Assembly (NCBI GenBank): GCA_007115705.1
Contig: QXEO01001821.1
Location: forward strand, 711,003 to 775,002
Direction of reading: 5' to 3'
Source: Dactylis glomerata
Lineage: Eukaryota; Streptophyta; Magnoliopsida; Poales; Poaceae
DNA length: 64,000 nt
Shown here in pieces: positions 54,845 through 64,000 of the stretch; positions within the stretch are counted from its first letter, which is position 1; each line of letters starts with the position of its first letter. Below the pieces are notes generated by a model, which saw only the letters and a program-made list of their open reading frames with translations, did no database searches and was not told the DNA's origin. Both the position numbers and the translations under genes were made by a program.

Positions 54845-55890
54845 TGTTGAAATATTGGGCCTTTTCATATAAGCCCATAGTAGATTTCAGAAATTCCTAG
54901 AAATCTCAAAGCCCATGTGTGTGAGCCCATTTGGAATGCAGCCCAAGTTTTTGGCTGCACAAAGGCAAGGGGTGGGAGCTAAGTTTAGTCCCACATGGAA
55001 AGTTGGGAGAGATGTAGACCAACATATAAGGTGGGGTGTTGCACCACTTGGTAAGTGAGTGAGAAGAGAAGTGCCACACGCGCGCTCCTCCTCCTCCTCC
55101 TCCTCGCTCGCTCGTCTCGACTCGACTCGACACGACGCGCGCGCGCGGTTTGCGGAATTGAGCCTCGGAGCTGAGCTTATCTTTTTGCTGCACAGGAAAA
55201 CCGAACGTTTGACCGAGTCCTTGACGGACGCGTCAGAGCTAGCCGGTTCGGGTCGCTCCCGGATCGTGGGCTGCTGTAACCGACTCGGATGTGCGACGTG
55301 GGCGTGGCCCATGTTGTCTAGGGTTTTTCCGCTGTGCGCCCGCGCCTATATAAACTCTTGCCCGGCTACCGCCGCACACAACCTGAAACCAATCTAGGGT
55401 TTTGCCACCTCTTGCTGCTTGCGCCGCCTCCGTAGTCTACTCCATCCCGAGCGCCGGCGTGCACCGGCGAACGGGAGAGCAGGTCTCCGGAACCACTCGC
55501 CTTTGCGATCCTGTACGGGAGAGGGCGAATTAGGTTTTTGGGAAGCGCTCTGCGCGACTGCTCAAGCTCTTCATCACGGGTCGTCTTCCTTCCAAGTCAG
55601 GCGGTGCAGCCTACCGCCGTCTTCATCGCCGTCTGCATCGACCGGTCTTCTCCAACGTTGTCATCAACAACGTTACTGCAACGACTACATCTGCAAACGA
55701 GCGGTATGTGCGGTCTACTGCAGTTTATCTGTTCATCATGTTCTGCGAGTACATGTTTCGCTACTACTTGTTTTCGTTCATCTTGCTGTTTAGTACATCT
55801 AGTATGTTCGAGTTACTTGTGGTAGTAGCTGCTGTTGTCATGCTTAATATTCTAGAATTAATAATGGAAATTGTACCTAATTTTCCAACA
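54845..55890 (+). repeat. 5' LTR of the inner copia
   Basis: TGTTGAAATATTGGGCC to TTTTCCAACA. TATATAAA at 55348-55355 is the likely promoter. CTC-triplet and CTCGA repeats near 55081-55145 differ from the 3' LTR. A frame opening at 55708 in the LTR is continuous with the polyprotein. Confidence 0.95.
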
Positions 55891-55929
55891 ATCCAAAAAC
55901 CTAATTGTAGGCAATTTCCTGAATTATCA

Positions 55930-58900
55930 ATGGCTGGTTTTACCGATGCACTGAGGCCGGATAAATTTACCGGTGTGCACTTTAAGAGGTGGCAGTACAA
56001 AGCTGAGCTTTGGCTGACCACAATGAAAGTGTTCCAGATTAGTAAAGGCAAACCTGAAGGAACTATGTCTAAGGATGATCAGAAAAAGTTCGAGGAAGCC
56101 AATACTATCTTTGTGGGATGCATTCTGAGCATTCTTGCTGACCGTCTGTGTGATGTGTTTATGCACATAAAAGACGGGAAAGAGCTCTGGGACGCACTGG
56201 ACGCCAAGTTTGGTGCTGCAGATGCTGGCAGTGAACTGTACATCATGGAGAGCTTTCATGATTTTAAGATGACTAAGGACCTTCCTGTGGTTCAACAAGC
56301 TCATGAGATACAGTGCATTGCCAAAGAGCTCGAACTCCTTAAGTGTGCCTTACCCTACAAGTTTGTGGCGGGTTGCATTATTGCTAAGTTGCCCCCTTCA
56401 TGGAGGAACTTCGCCACAGCTCTCAAACACAAGAGACAGGAGATATCAGTTGAAAATCTGATAGCGTCCCTTGATGTTGAGGAGAAGGCTCGTGCTAAGG
56501 ACACTACTGAGAAAGGAGAGGGTCATGCTACTGCTAACTTTGTCCAGCAGAAAGGCAAATCCTCAGGCAAGAATAAAGGGAACTTCAAGCCCTCTTTCAA
56601 CAAGCCTGTAAAGACTACAACCTTCAAGAAGAAGAAGCCGAACAGGGACAGGAGTGATCTAACTTGTTTCACTTGCGGAGAGCCCGGCCACTTTTCCAAG
56701 GACTGCCCAGAACGCGCAGACCGCAGAGGGAAAAGGGCCAAGAATGTCAACGTCGTGATTGCTAGCAATACTGATGGGTATGGTAATCTATTTACTGTTC
56801 TTTTGGTATTTCAATCTCCCTCTTGGTGGATTGATACGGGTGCTAACGTTCATGTGTGTGCTGACATCTCTATGTTCACTTCTTATCAGGCCACACGGGA
56901 TTCCTCCGTCCTAATGGGCAATGGGTCGCATGCCTCTGTTTGTGGTGTTGGCACGGTAGATCTGAAGTTCACTTCGGGGAAGATCATGCAGCTGAGGAAC
57001 GTGCAGCATGTCCCTTCTATGAACAAGAATCTTGTTAGCGGTTCCCTTCTCTGCAGAGATGGGTTTAAGGTTGTTTTAGAGTCGAATAAGGTAGTCATTT
57101 CTAAGCATGGACAATTTATTGGAAAAGGCTATGAGTGCGGAGGCTTGTTCCGCTTTTCACTTTCAGATTTCTGTAATAAATCCGTGAACCATATTTGTGG
57201 CGGTGTTAATGATGATACCAGTGTTTGGCATTCTCGTTTATGTCACATTAATTTTGGTTTGATGTCTCGGTTATCCAGCATGAGTTTAATTCCGAAATTC
57301 ACTATTGCCAAAGGTTCTAAGTGCCATAGTTGTGTGCAATCGAAGCAACCTCGTAAGCCTCATACGACGGCCGAGGAGAGAAACTTGGCACCTCTAGAAC
57401 TCATACATTCTGATCTATGCGAGATGAATGGTGTGTTGACGAAAGGTGAAAAGAGATATTTCATGACATTGATTGATGATGCGACTAGATTTTGCTATGT
57501 TTACTTGTTGCGAACTAAAGATGAAGCTTCAGACTACTTTAAAATTTATAAGGCTGAAGTTGAAAATCAACTAGAGAGAAAGATCAAGCGTCTTAGGTCG
57601 GATCGTGGTGGAGAGTATTTTCCTAAAATCTTTGACGAATTCTGTGAGGAACACGGTATTATTCATGAGAGGACGCCTCCCTACTCACCCCAATCTAATG
57701 GGGTGGCCGAGAGGAAAAACCGCACTCTGTCTGACTTGGTGAATTCCATGCTCGACACTACTAGTTTATCAAAGGCATGGTGGGGGGAGGCTTTGTTGAC
57801 TGCATGTCATGTCCTGAATAGAGTTCCTAACAAGAATAAAGATAAAACCCCTTATGAGGAGTGGGTTGGGAGAAAGCCATCACTTTCGTATTTGCGCACT
57901 TGGGGATGCTTGGCGAAGGTCAACATTCCCATCCCAAAGAAACGCAAACTCGGACCAAAGACTGTGGATTGCATCTTTCTAGGTTATGCTCAGCGGAGCA
58001 TTGGCTATAGATTTTTAGTAGTTAAATCCGAGGTACCTGATATGCATGTTGACACTATAATGGAATCTCGTGATGCAAATTTTTTTGAGAATATGTTTCC
58101 TATGAAAGATATGCATAGCACTGCTAGATTTTCTTCTGAGATAATTCCTGAATCTAGTGCATCTGATGATTATTTTGAGCAACCACATGAGAACGTTTTT
58201 GAGAACGTTCATGAGAAGGATGACAATGAAGCTCCTACAAGGAGCAAGAGACGGAGGACTGCAAAGTCCTTCGGTGATGATTTCATTGTGTACCTTGTGG
58301 ATGATACTCCCAAGTCCATTGCTGAGGCATATGCATCACCAGATGCAGATGATTGGAAAGAAGCTGTCCAAAATGAGATGGACTCGATTCTTTCTAATGG
58401 AACATGGGAATTATCAGAGCGCCCCCATGGCTGTAAGCCTATGGGCTGCAAGTGGGTGTTCAAGAAGAAGCTAAGGCCTAATGGTACTATTGAGAAGTAC
58501 AAGGCGAGACTTGTAGCGAAAGGCTACACACAGAAAGAAGGCGAAGATTACTTCGACACCTATTCACCAGTCGCTAGACTAACCACCATTCGAGTACTAC
58601 TTTCCATGGCTGCCTCTTATGGTCTTATCGTTCATCAAATGGACGTAAAGACAGCTTTCCTTAATGGAGAGTTGGAAGAGGAAATCTATATGGATCAGCC
58701 TGATGGATTTGTGGTAAAAGGTGAAGAGACAAAGGTGTGCAAGTTGCTAAAATCTTTATATGGCCTGAAACAAGCACCTAAGCAATGGCATGAGAAGTTT
58801 GACAGAACTTTAACTTCTGTTGGCTTTGTCGTTAATGAGGCTGACAAGTGCGTCTACTATCGCCATGGTGGGGGCGAAAGTGTTATATTGTGTTTGTACG

Positions 58901-59859
58901 TTGATGATATTCTCATCTTTGGTACAAACATGAAAGTAATACATGAGGTCAAGTCTTTCTTGTCAAAGTGCTTTGATATGAAAGATCTGGGAGAAGCTGA
59001 TGTGATCCTGAACATCAAGCTGAATAAGAACGAGAGTGGGATTACTTTATCGCAATCCCACTATGTTGAGAAGATCTTGAGCCGGTTTGGCTTTATTGAT
59101 GGCAAGTCTTCTCCAACACCTTATGATCCCAGTGTGATATTACGTAAGAACAAGAACGAACCAAGAGATCAACTGAGATATTCTCAGATCATTGGTTCAC
59201 TCATGTACTTAGCGAGCGCGACAAGACCTGACATCTCTTTTGCTGTGAGCAAGTTGAGTAGGTTCATGTCAAACCCGGGTATTGATCATTGGCATGCACT
59301 TGAAAGGGTCATGCGCTATCTATGTGGTACAATGAGTTACGGGATTCACTATTCAGGGCACCCTGCTATGCTTGAAGGATATAGTGACGCAAATTGGATC
59401 TCCGATGTAGATGATATCAAAGCCACTAGTGGGTATGTGTTTACCTTTGGAGGTGGCGCCGTATCATGGAGATCATGTAGGCAAACCATATTGACGAGGT
59501 CAACTATGGAAGCAGAACTTACTGCTTTAGACATAGCCATTGTAGAGTCAGAATGGCTGCGTGAGCTCTTGATGGACTTGCCGGTGGTTGAAAAACCTGT
59601 GCCGGCCATCCTCTTGAATTGTGACAACCAAACAGTTATTGTCAAAGTGAACAATTCTAAGGATAACGCGAAGTCATCAAGACACGTTAAAAGACGTTTG
59701 AAGTCTGTCAGGAAATTGCGAAACTCCGAAGTAATAACTGTTACGTATATTCAAATAGACAAAAACCTGGCAGATCCCTTTACAAAGGGACTATCACGTA
59801 ATGTGATAGACAGTGCATCGAGGGAGATGGGTTTGAGACCCATAGATGTTATGCCATAG
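55930..59859 (+). CDS. Intact copia polyprotein: gag, protease, integrase, reverse transcriptase, RNase H
   Basis: About 1309 aa from the ATG of MAGFTDALRPDKFTG; the frame is open upstream into the LTR, so the true start is not certain. Domains in order: gag (UBN2) at about residues 10-210; CCHC knuckle CFTCGEPGHFSKDC near 247; protease with WWIDTGANVHVC near 300; GAG-pre-integrase (VWHSRLCHINFGL) near 435; integrase core HSDLC (about 492), SDRGGEYF (556) and NGVAERKNR (589). Reverse transcriptase begins with WKEAVQNEMDSI near 815, with QMDVKTAFLNGELEEEIYM near 910 and the YVDDILIF active site near 990. RNase H has SDANWISD and RSTMEAELTALD near 1155-1195. No stop or frame change was seen, so this copy could still supply proteins. 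Confidence 0.96.
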   Translation: MAGFTDALRPDKFTGVHFKRWQYKAELWLTTMKVFQISKGKPEGTMSKDDQKKFEEANTIFVGCILSILADRLCDVFMHIKDGKELWDALDAKFGAADAGSELYIMESFHDFKMTKDLPVVQQAHEIQCIAKELELLKCALPYKFVAGCIIAKLPPSWRNFATALKHKRQEISVENLIASLDVEEKARAKDTTEKGEGHATANFVQQKGKSSGKNKGNFKPSFNKPVKTTTFKKKKPNRDRSDLTCFTCGEPGHFSKDCPERADRRGKRAKNVNVVIASNTDGYGNLFTVLLVFQSPSWWIDTGANVHVCADISMFTSYQATRDSSVLMGNGSHASVCGVGTVDLKFTSGKIMQLRNVQHVPSMNKNLVSGSLLCRDGFKVVLESNKVVISKHGQFIGKGYECGGLFRFSLSDFCNKSVNHICGGVNDDTSVWHSRLCHINFGLMSRLSSMSLIPKFTIAKGSKCHSCVQSKQPRKPHTTAEERNLAPLELIHSDLCEMNGVLTKGEKRYFMTLIDDATRFCYVYLLRTKDEASDYFKIYKAEVENQLERKIKRLRSDRGGEYFPKIFDEFCEEHGIIHERTPPYSPQSNGVAERKNRTLSDLVNSMLDTTSLSKAWWGEALLTACHVLNRVPNKNKDKTPYEEWVGRKPSLSYLRTWGCLAKVNIPIPKKRKLGPKTVDCIFLGYAQRSIGYRFLVVKSEVPDMHVDTIMESRDANFFENMFPMKDMHSTARFSSEIIPESSASDDYFEQPHENVFENVHEKDDNEAPTRSKRRRTAKSFGDDFIVYLVDDTPKSIAEAYASPDADDWKEAVQNEMDSILSNGTWELSERPHGCKPMGCKWVFKKKLRPNGTIEKYKARLVAKGYTQKEGEDYFDTYSPVARLTTIRVLLSMAASYGLIVHQMDVKTAFLNGELEEEIYMDQPDGFVVKGEETKVCKLLKSLYGLKQAPKQWHEKFDRTLTSVGFVVNEADKCVYYRHGGGESVILCLYVDDILIFGTNMKVIHEVKSFLSKCFDMKDLGEADVILNIKLNKNESGITLSQSHYVEKILSRFGFIDGKSSPTPYDPSVILRKNKNEPRDQLRYSQIIGSLMYLASATRPDISFAVSKLSRFMSNPGIDHWHALERVMRYLCGTMSYGIHYSGHPAMLEGYSDANWISDVDDIKATSGYVFTFGGGAVSWRSCRQTILTRSTMEAELTALDIAIVESEWLRELLMDLPVVEKPVPAILLNCDNQTVIVKVNNSKDNAKSSRHVKRRLKSVRKLRNSEVITVTYIQIDKNLADPFTKGLSRNVIDSASREMGLRPIDVMP

Positions 59860-60401
59860 CGGTAACCCAACCTTTGTGATCGGAGATCCCGTGAAGTAGG
59901 ACCTGGGAAAACAAGCTAGTGGTTTAACTGAGGAGAGTATTCTGTAACCCTCTCTATGTGAAGATGCAAAACTCTCAAAATCTGTAAGGCAGGTTGGCAA
60001 CATGCCTTAATGTGTTTCTGTTGGCTATGATTAGCAAAGATGCTGTCCTGCAGAGCATTCTTGAAAGAACACACATATATGAGTCCGATTGTTAAACGTC
60101 GCAGTCTATGAGATTTGGGTGATCTCTAGTAAACTCATGAAGAGACCATGGAGTACGACGCATATGCTCCAACCCGCGGGGTAGGCTACTGGCAGTCATG
60201 TACTGGTTATGACTTTGAGTGAAATCTTGACGCACAAAACTTGCAATTCAAGGCGTAGTCCATTGTTCAAGTTGCTGATAGACGTAGCTTAAGGTTCTAG
60301 GCGGAAGTTCAACTTAACAGTCTCTGCTGAAACACTGGTATATAAACAAGTAGTGAGGTTTGGCAAATCTCTAAATGGGCATTTGAGATCTGGTGGGGGA
60401 T
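59860..60401. other. 3' non-coding region and PPT of the inner copia
   Basis: No ORF. The last bases before the 3' LTR are GGTGGGGGAT, a polypurine tract. Confidence 0.8.
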
Positions 60402-61449
60402 TGTTAAAATATTGGGCCTTTTCATATAAGCCCATAGTAGATTTCAGAAATTCCTAGAAATCTCAAAGCCCATGTGTGTGAGCCCATTTGGAATGCAGCC
60501 CAAGTTTTTGGCTGCACAAAGGCAAGGGGTGGGAGCTAAGTTTAGTCCCACATGGAAAGTTGGGAGAGATGTAGACCAACATATAAGGTGGGGTGTTGCA
60601 CCACTTGGTAAGTGAGTGAGAAGAGAAGTGCCACACGCGCGCTCCTCCTCTTCCTCATCGCTTGCTCGTCTCGTCTCGACTCGACTCGACACGACGCGCG
60701 CGCGCGGTTTGCGGAATTGAGCCTCGGAGCCGAGCTTATCTTTTTGCTGCACAGGAAAACCGAACGTTTGACCGAGTCCTTGACGGACGCGTCACAGCTA
60801 GCCGGTTAGGGTCGCTCCCGGATCGTGGGCTGCTGTAACCGACTCGGATGTGCGACGTGGGCGTGGCCCACGTTGCCTAGGGTTTTTCCGCTGTGCGCCC
60901 GCGCCTATATAAACTCTTGCCCAGCTACCGCCGCACACAACCTGAAACCAATCTAGGGTTTTGCCACCTCTCGCTGCTTGCGCCGCCTCCGTAGTCTACT
61001 CCATCCCGAGCGCCGGCGTGCACCGGCGAACGGGAGAGCAGGTCTCCGGAACCACTCGCCTTTGCGATCCTGTACGGGAGAGGGCGAATTAGGTTTTTGG
61101 GAAGCGCTCTGCGCGACTGCTCAAGCTCTTCATCATGGGTCGTCTTCCTTCCAAGTCAGGCGGTGCAGCCTACCGCCGTCTTCATCGCCGTCTGCATCGA
61201 CCGGTCTTCTCCAACGTTGTCATCAACAACGTTACTGCAACGACTACATCTGCAAACGAGCGGTACGTGCGGTCTACTGCAGTTTATCTGTTCATCATGT
61301 TCTGCGAGTACATGTTTCGCTACTACTTGTTTTCGTTCATCTTGCTGTTTAGTACATCTAGTATGTTCGAGTTACTTGTGGCAGTAGTTGCTGTTGTCAT
61401 GCTTAATATTCTGGAATTAATAATGGAAATTGTACATAATTTTCCAACA
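60402..61449 (+). repeat. 3' LTR of the inner copia
   Basis: 1048 bp, TGTTAAAATATT to TTTTCCAACA, then GGTAA. TATA box at 60906-60913. About fifteen to twenty differences from the 5' LTR were noticed. Confidence 0.95.
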
Positions 61450-61524
61450 GGTAACACCTACGCAAAGCAAGTGGCGTATTTGGGACCCAGGTCGAAGTGA
61501 AGCGGTCGTGCTTAGGGGGGTGAT

Positions 61525-61946
61525 TGTTAGCACTAAGCACGAGTTTGGCGCCGGCACGGCGTCGTCCGCTAGCTGGTCGTATACGTGTAGTATATGTATG
61601 TGTGTCCCATGTAGCAGTCCGGGTAAGATTAGGGTACAATCCTAGTCGGTTAGTCTCAGCTCGTGGCCTGGCAAATATATATGCGTAACACCCCGTTGTA
61701 ATCAAACATGAGTTCCAAAGCAAGAAATAAAGAGAAGCAAGGGAGGGGGTGCGATATGCACCTCTAGCAATTAATATAGTCTAGCGATTTTGTGTTTGCT
61801 CGTACGTGAGGTCTCCAGCCAAAAGCATCGGCTTAGTCTAGTACGTGCACGTCTCACCGGAGTTGATCGAGGAGTTTCGCTAGTACGCGCGTCTTGCCGG
61901 AAAGTACTCGGCTGATCGCAGCGTGCGTGTCGGGCCAATTCCAACA
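61525..61946 (+). repeat. 3' LTR of the outer copia
   Basis: 422 bp, TGTTAGCACTAAGC to ATTCCAACA, then CATAT. It is uninterrupted and so shows the LTR start that the MITE split in the 5' copy. Confidence 0.95.
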
Positions 61947-61951
61947 CATAT

Positions 61952-62158
61952 TTCTTGAATTATCTCTATGCTAAGATGTCATCTGGGCGGTATTTATCTA
62001 GGCAGGAAAGTGGGGATAAACGCGTTTCCAAAATGTTTTTCATACATAATTTAGTTGAAGTAACTAAAGTGTTGGGTCTCTCTAAATTTTGAAGCTTGAA
62101 CAGATTATTTACTATATGCACGGAGAAGAGTATGTTCGACCAAGTTAATACTAAAGCG
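61952..62158. other. Short flank between the copia and the reverse element
   Basis: AT-rich, no gene seen. The last five bases before 62164 (ATTAT) would be one half of the next element's target duplication. Confidence 0.5.
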
Positions 62159-62163
62159 ATTAT

Positions 62164-63488
62164 TGAAAGGATCGTATGAGCGACTAGAGGGGGGTGAATA
62201 GGAGCTACCCAAATTTTTACTTCTTTTCAATTTAAGGCTAGACAAGAAGGTAAATTCTCTAGATGTGCTACTAAGTGAATTTACCTAGAGTGACAAGCAA
62301 GCTAGCAATAACAATATAAGTAAAGGTACGAGTAAAGGATAGAGGTCACCGCAATGGAGACACGAAGACACAAGGATGTATTCCCGTAGTTCCTTCCTTG
62401 TTACGGGAAGTACGTCTACGTTGGAGAGGTGTGGTGCCACAAAGGCTACCAACGCCACAAAGGCTCACCCTATTCTCCGGTGAACAAGCCACAAAGGCGA
62501 GTTCACGCTCCACTAAGCGATGCCCTTGAAGGCGGCACGACACCTTTACACAAAGTATTGGGGCAAGCTCCACAACTCAATTGGAGGCTCCCAATAGGCC
62601 CACCAAGCTCTTACACACAAAGTTAAGCTTGGAGGACGGCTTCTTCCGGCTAGGAATCCGATGAATCACACAAGTTACAAGCCCCTCAACAAATAGAGGG
62701 GGAAATCAAATCGCCTTGGTGGAAGTGTAGATCTAGGTCTTCTCCCTCAAATCCCAAAAGGGCTTTGAGTTCTATTGGCTAGGGAGAGAGAACTAGTGCT
62801 TTGAAGCTTTGGAACAATGGAGGAGAGAGAGTGGAAGCCGCAGCCCCTTTTTGAGGTAGAAGAAGGCTTTATATAGTCCTCCACGAAATGTAGCCGTTGC
62901 TGGACAACTAAGGCCGGAGTCTCCGGCCAGGAGGGCCGGAGTCTCCGCCCTAAGTGACTCCAGGGCCGGAGTCTCCGGCCAGAGACAAAAGTCTCCGGCC
63001 CAACTCCGGCCTGGTCTCTGAATTGTCCAAGCCAGTCTGCAACCCTCGACTACCCGGCCAGACCGGAGTCTCCGGCCCCGGGGGACCGGAGTCTCCGGCC
63101 CACCCGGAGTCTCCGGCTAGAGACAGAAAGTCTCCGGCCCAACTCCGGGAGGGCATCTGAACTGACCAACTTTGAGGATTGCCTGGGCGAGTCCTCTAGG
63201 CCGGAGTCTCCGGCCACCAGGGCCGGAGTCTCCGCCCTAGAAGAAGCTACAGCAGCATTTCGTGAATCCCCTCTCCACCAATTCCACCTTCGCGAAGCAC
63301 CCTACAAGACAACTAAGCCCTAACTCCACTACTGGACTACGGGCTTCGATCTTTTCTACCTTTTTGGGGTGCACCTCCGCGAGATCCTGAAATAACCTAG
63401 AAAATCTGCAGAACTTTAATAGCATGGTTAAATCACCAAATGTTGTTAATAAACACCAAAATACATTTATTAGGGAAATGCTCTTTCA
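62164..63488 (-). repeat. 3' LTR of a reverse-orientation, possibly Sirevirus-like copia element
   Basis: 1325 bp bounded by TGAAAG and CTTTCA. On the - strand a strong polypurine tract (AAAAAGGGGGAGAT) directly precedes the TG at 63488, so this is the 3' LTR and the body lies to the right, outside the window. A TATATAAAG-type box on the - strand is at about 62866-62874. The second LTR and target duplication cannot be checked. Confidence 0.68.
62912..63237. repeat. Cluster of palindromic GGCCGGAGTCTCCGGCC units in the LTR
   Basis: About eight full or near-full copies of the 17-bp palindrome, plus two half-sites (AGTCTCCGGCCC), within 326 bp and irregularly spaced. The arms GGCCGGAG/CTCCGGCC are perfect around one central base in the best copies. 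Confidence 0.88.
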
Positions 63489-64000
63489 ATCTCCCCCTTT
63501 TTGGTGTTTGATGACAACATACGGATTTGCAAGATATAAGCACAATAAAATAAAATATATAGCCAAAGCTCCCCCTACTTGTGTGCACAACACAATTTGC
63601 ATTTAAACATGAGCCACACAAGTAAGGATCATCACTCCCCCTATATATTTCACAATTATACCAAGAGCAAGTAGTAATACATGAGTCTAACCATAAGCAT
63701 ATAAGTAAGACTAACAAGATAGCATAGCACACATTTAATAGTCTTACTAAGCAACAGAGGAACTTAAGTCTCACAAACATAACGTACCACACACATTTAA
63801 TAGTTCAACACTAAGATAGATGAGACACAACATGAAAGTCCATGAAGTTGTGTCTCGACCAAAGCAAATGCAAATCCAAATTCAAATAAAACAACCCATG
63901 GCAAATCCCAACGATGACATCCTAATAGAGCTACTTCTCCCCCTTTGGCATCGAGACACCAAAAAGGGAAAAGAGCGATGCTACACGCCCATGGGATCAC
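63489..64000 (-). other. Interior of the reverse element with several PPT-like boxes
   Basis: AT-rich and without an ORF of coding character. CTCCCCCT boxes (AGGGGGAG on the element's sense strand) occur at about 63490, 63569, 63634 and 63936. Multiple PPTs before the 3' LTR are, as I recall, described for Sireviruses. Confidence 0.55.

Larger units (their letters stand above)
54845..61449 (+). mobile_element. Inner complete copia element (6.6 kb)
   Basis: LTRs of 1046 and 1048 bp, target duplication GGTAA (54840-54844 and 61450-61454), one full polyprotein ORF, and a PPT (GGTGGGGGAT at 60392-60401). LTRs differ at roughly 2% by eye. It sits inside the outer copia. No canonical Met-tRNA PBS follows the LTR. 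Confidence 0.95.
51308..61946 (+). mobile_element. Outer non-autonomous copia element, doubly interrupted
   Basis: The target duplication CATAT (51303-51307 and 61947-61951) defines the ends. The 5' LTR is split by a Harbinger-type MITE and the interior by a whole second copia element (54845-61449). Own content: LTRs of about 422 bp, a Met-tRNA-type PBS, gag and a duplicated protease segment, about 1.1 kb of unrecognised sequence, and a PPT (TTAGGGGGGTGAT at 61512-61524). No integrase or reverse transcriptase of its own. LTRs differ at roughly 3% by eye. Confidence 0.93.

Noticed and set aside
59349..59654. - strand ORFs opposite the copia polyprotein
   Set aside because: Complements of conserved reverse transcriptase/RNase H codons.
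62912..63237. CRISPR-like array impression from regularly recurring units
   Set aside because: Spacing is irregular, the units are palindromic and sit in an LTR of a plant retroelement, and no cas genes are present.

Overview
The window looks like nuclear DNA of a grass, probably Pooideae (wheat/barley/oat relatives). Three things point that way: Stowaway termini of the CTCCCTCCGTTCC type, long gypsy LTRs opening TGATACGTCTC, and GC-rich exons of grass-type genes in a sea of nested LTR retrotransposons. No bacterial, organellar or RNA-gene features were recognised. All family names come from motifs read by eye; no database search was possible.

Layout. 1-3690: 3' part of a decayed LINE, then a Stowaway MITE. 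4599-5158: a small two-exon secreted TPD1-like gene with a hAT-type MITE placed directly behind its stop codon. 5369-20496: a young 15.1-kb Tat-type gypsy element (GTATT target duplication, two 929-bp LTRs with about five differences). It carries gag-pol on the + strand and a seven-coding-exon antisense gene on the - strand. 20880-29221 and 29786-38267: two pol-less Athila-like gypsy elements (target duplications ATGTA and GTGGT). 38273-39605: GC-rich poly(A)-ended repeat, split by the second of these. 39926-44581: the host gene island, a small - strand membrane-protein gene divergently paired with a seven-exon Ntn-hydrolase (aspartylglucosaminidase/asparaginase-like) gene. 46485-46694: a 69-codon hypothetical ORF with a TATA box. 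47761-48845: a tandem duplication, one copy hit by a second hAT-type MITE. 49081-50967: a 5'-truncated - strand LINE with target duplication. 51308-61946: an old non-autonomous copia element (CATAT) carrying a Harbinger-type MITE in the first bases of its 5' LTR and a complete inner copia element (54845-61449, GGTAA) with an uninterrupted polyprotein. 62164-64000: the 3' LTR and part of the interior of a reverse-orientation, possibly Sirevirus-like, element.

The elements do not form a pathway, but they show an insertion history. LTR differences fall from outer copia (about 3% by eye) to inner copia (about 2%) to the Tat-type gypsy (about 0.5%), in agreement with the nesting. The most interesting signal is the antisense gene in the Tat-type element. 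All its inferred introns are GT-AG, the phases agree at every junction, and the summed coding length of 3525 nt is divisible by three. It has its own TATA box and leader intron on the strand opposite to the retroelement transcript.
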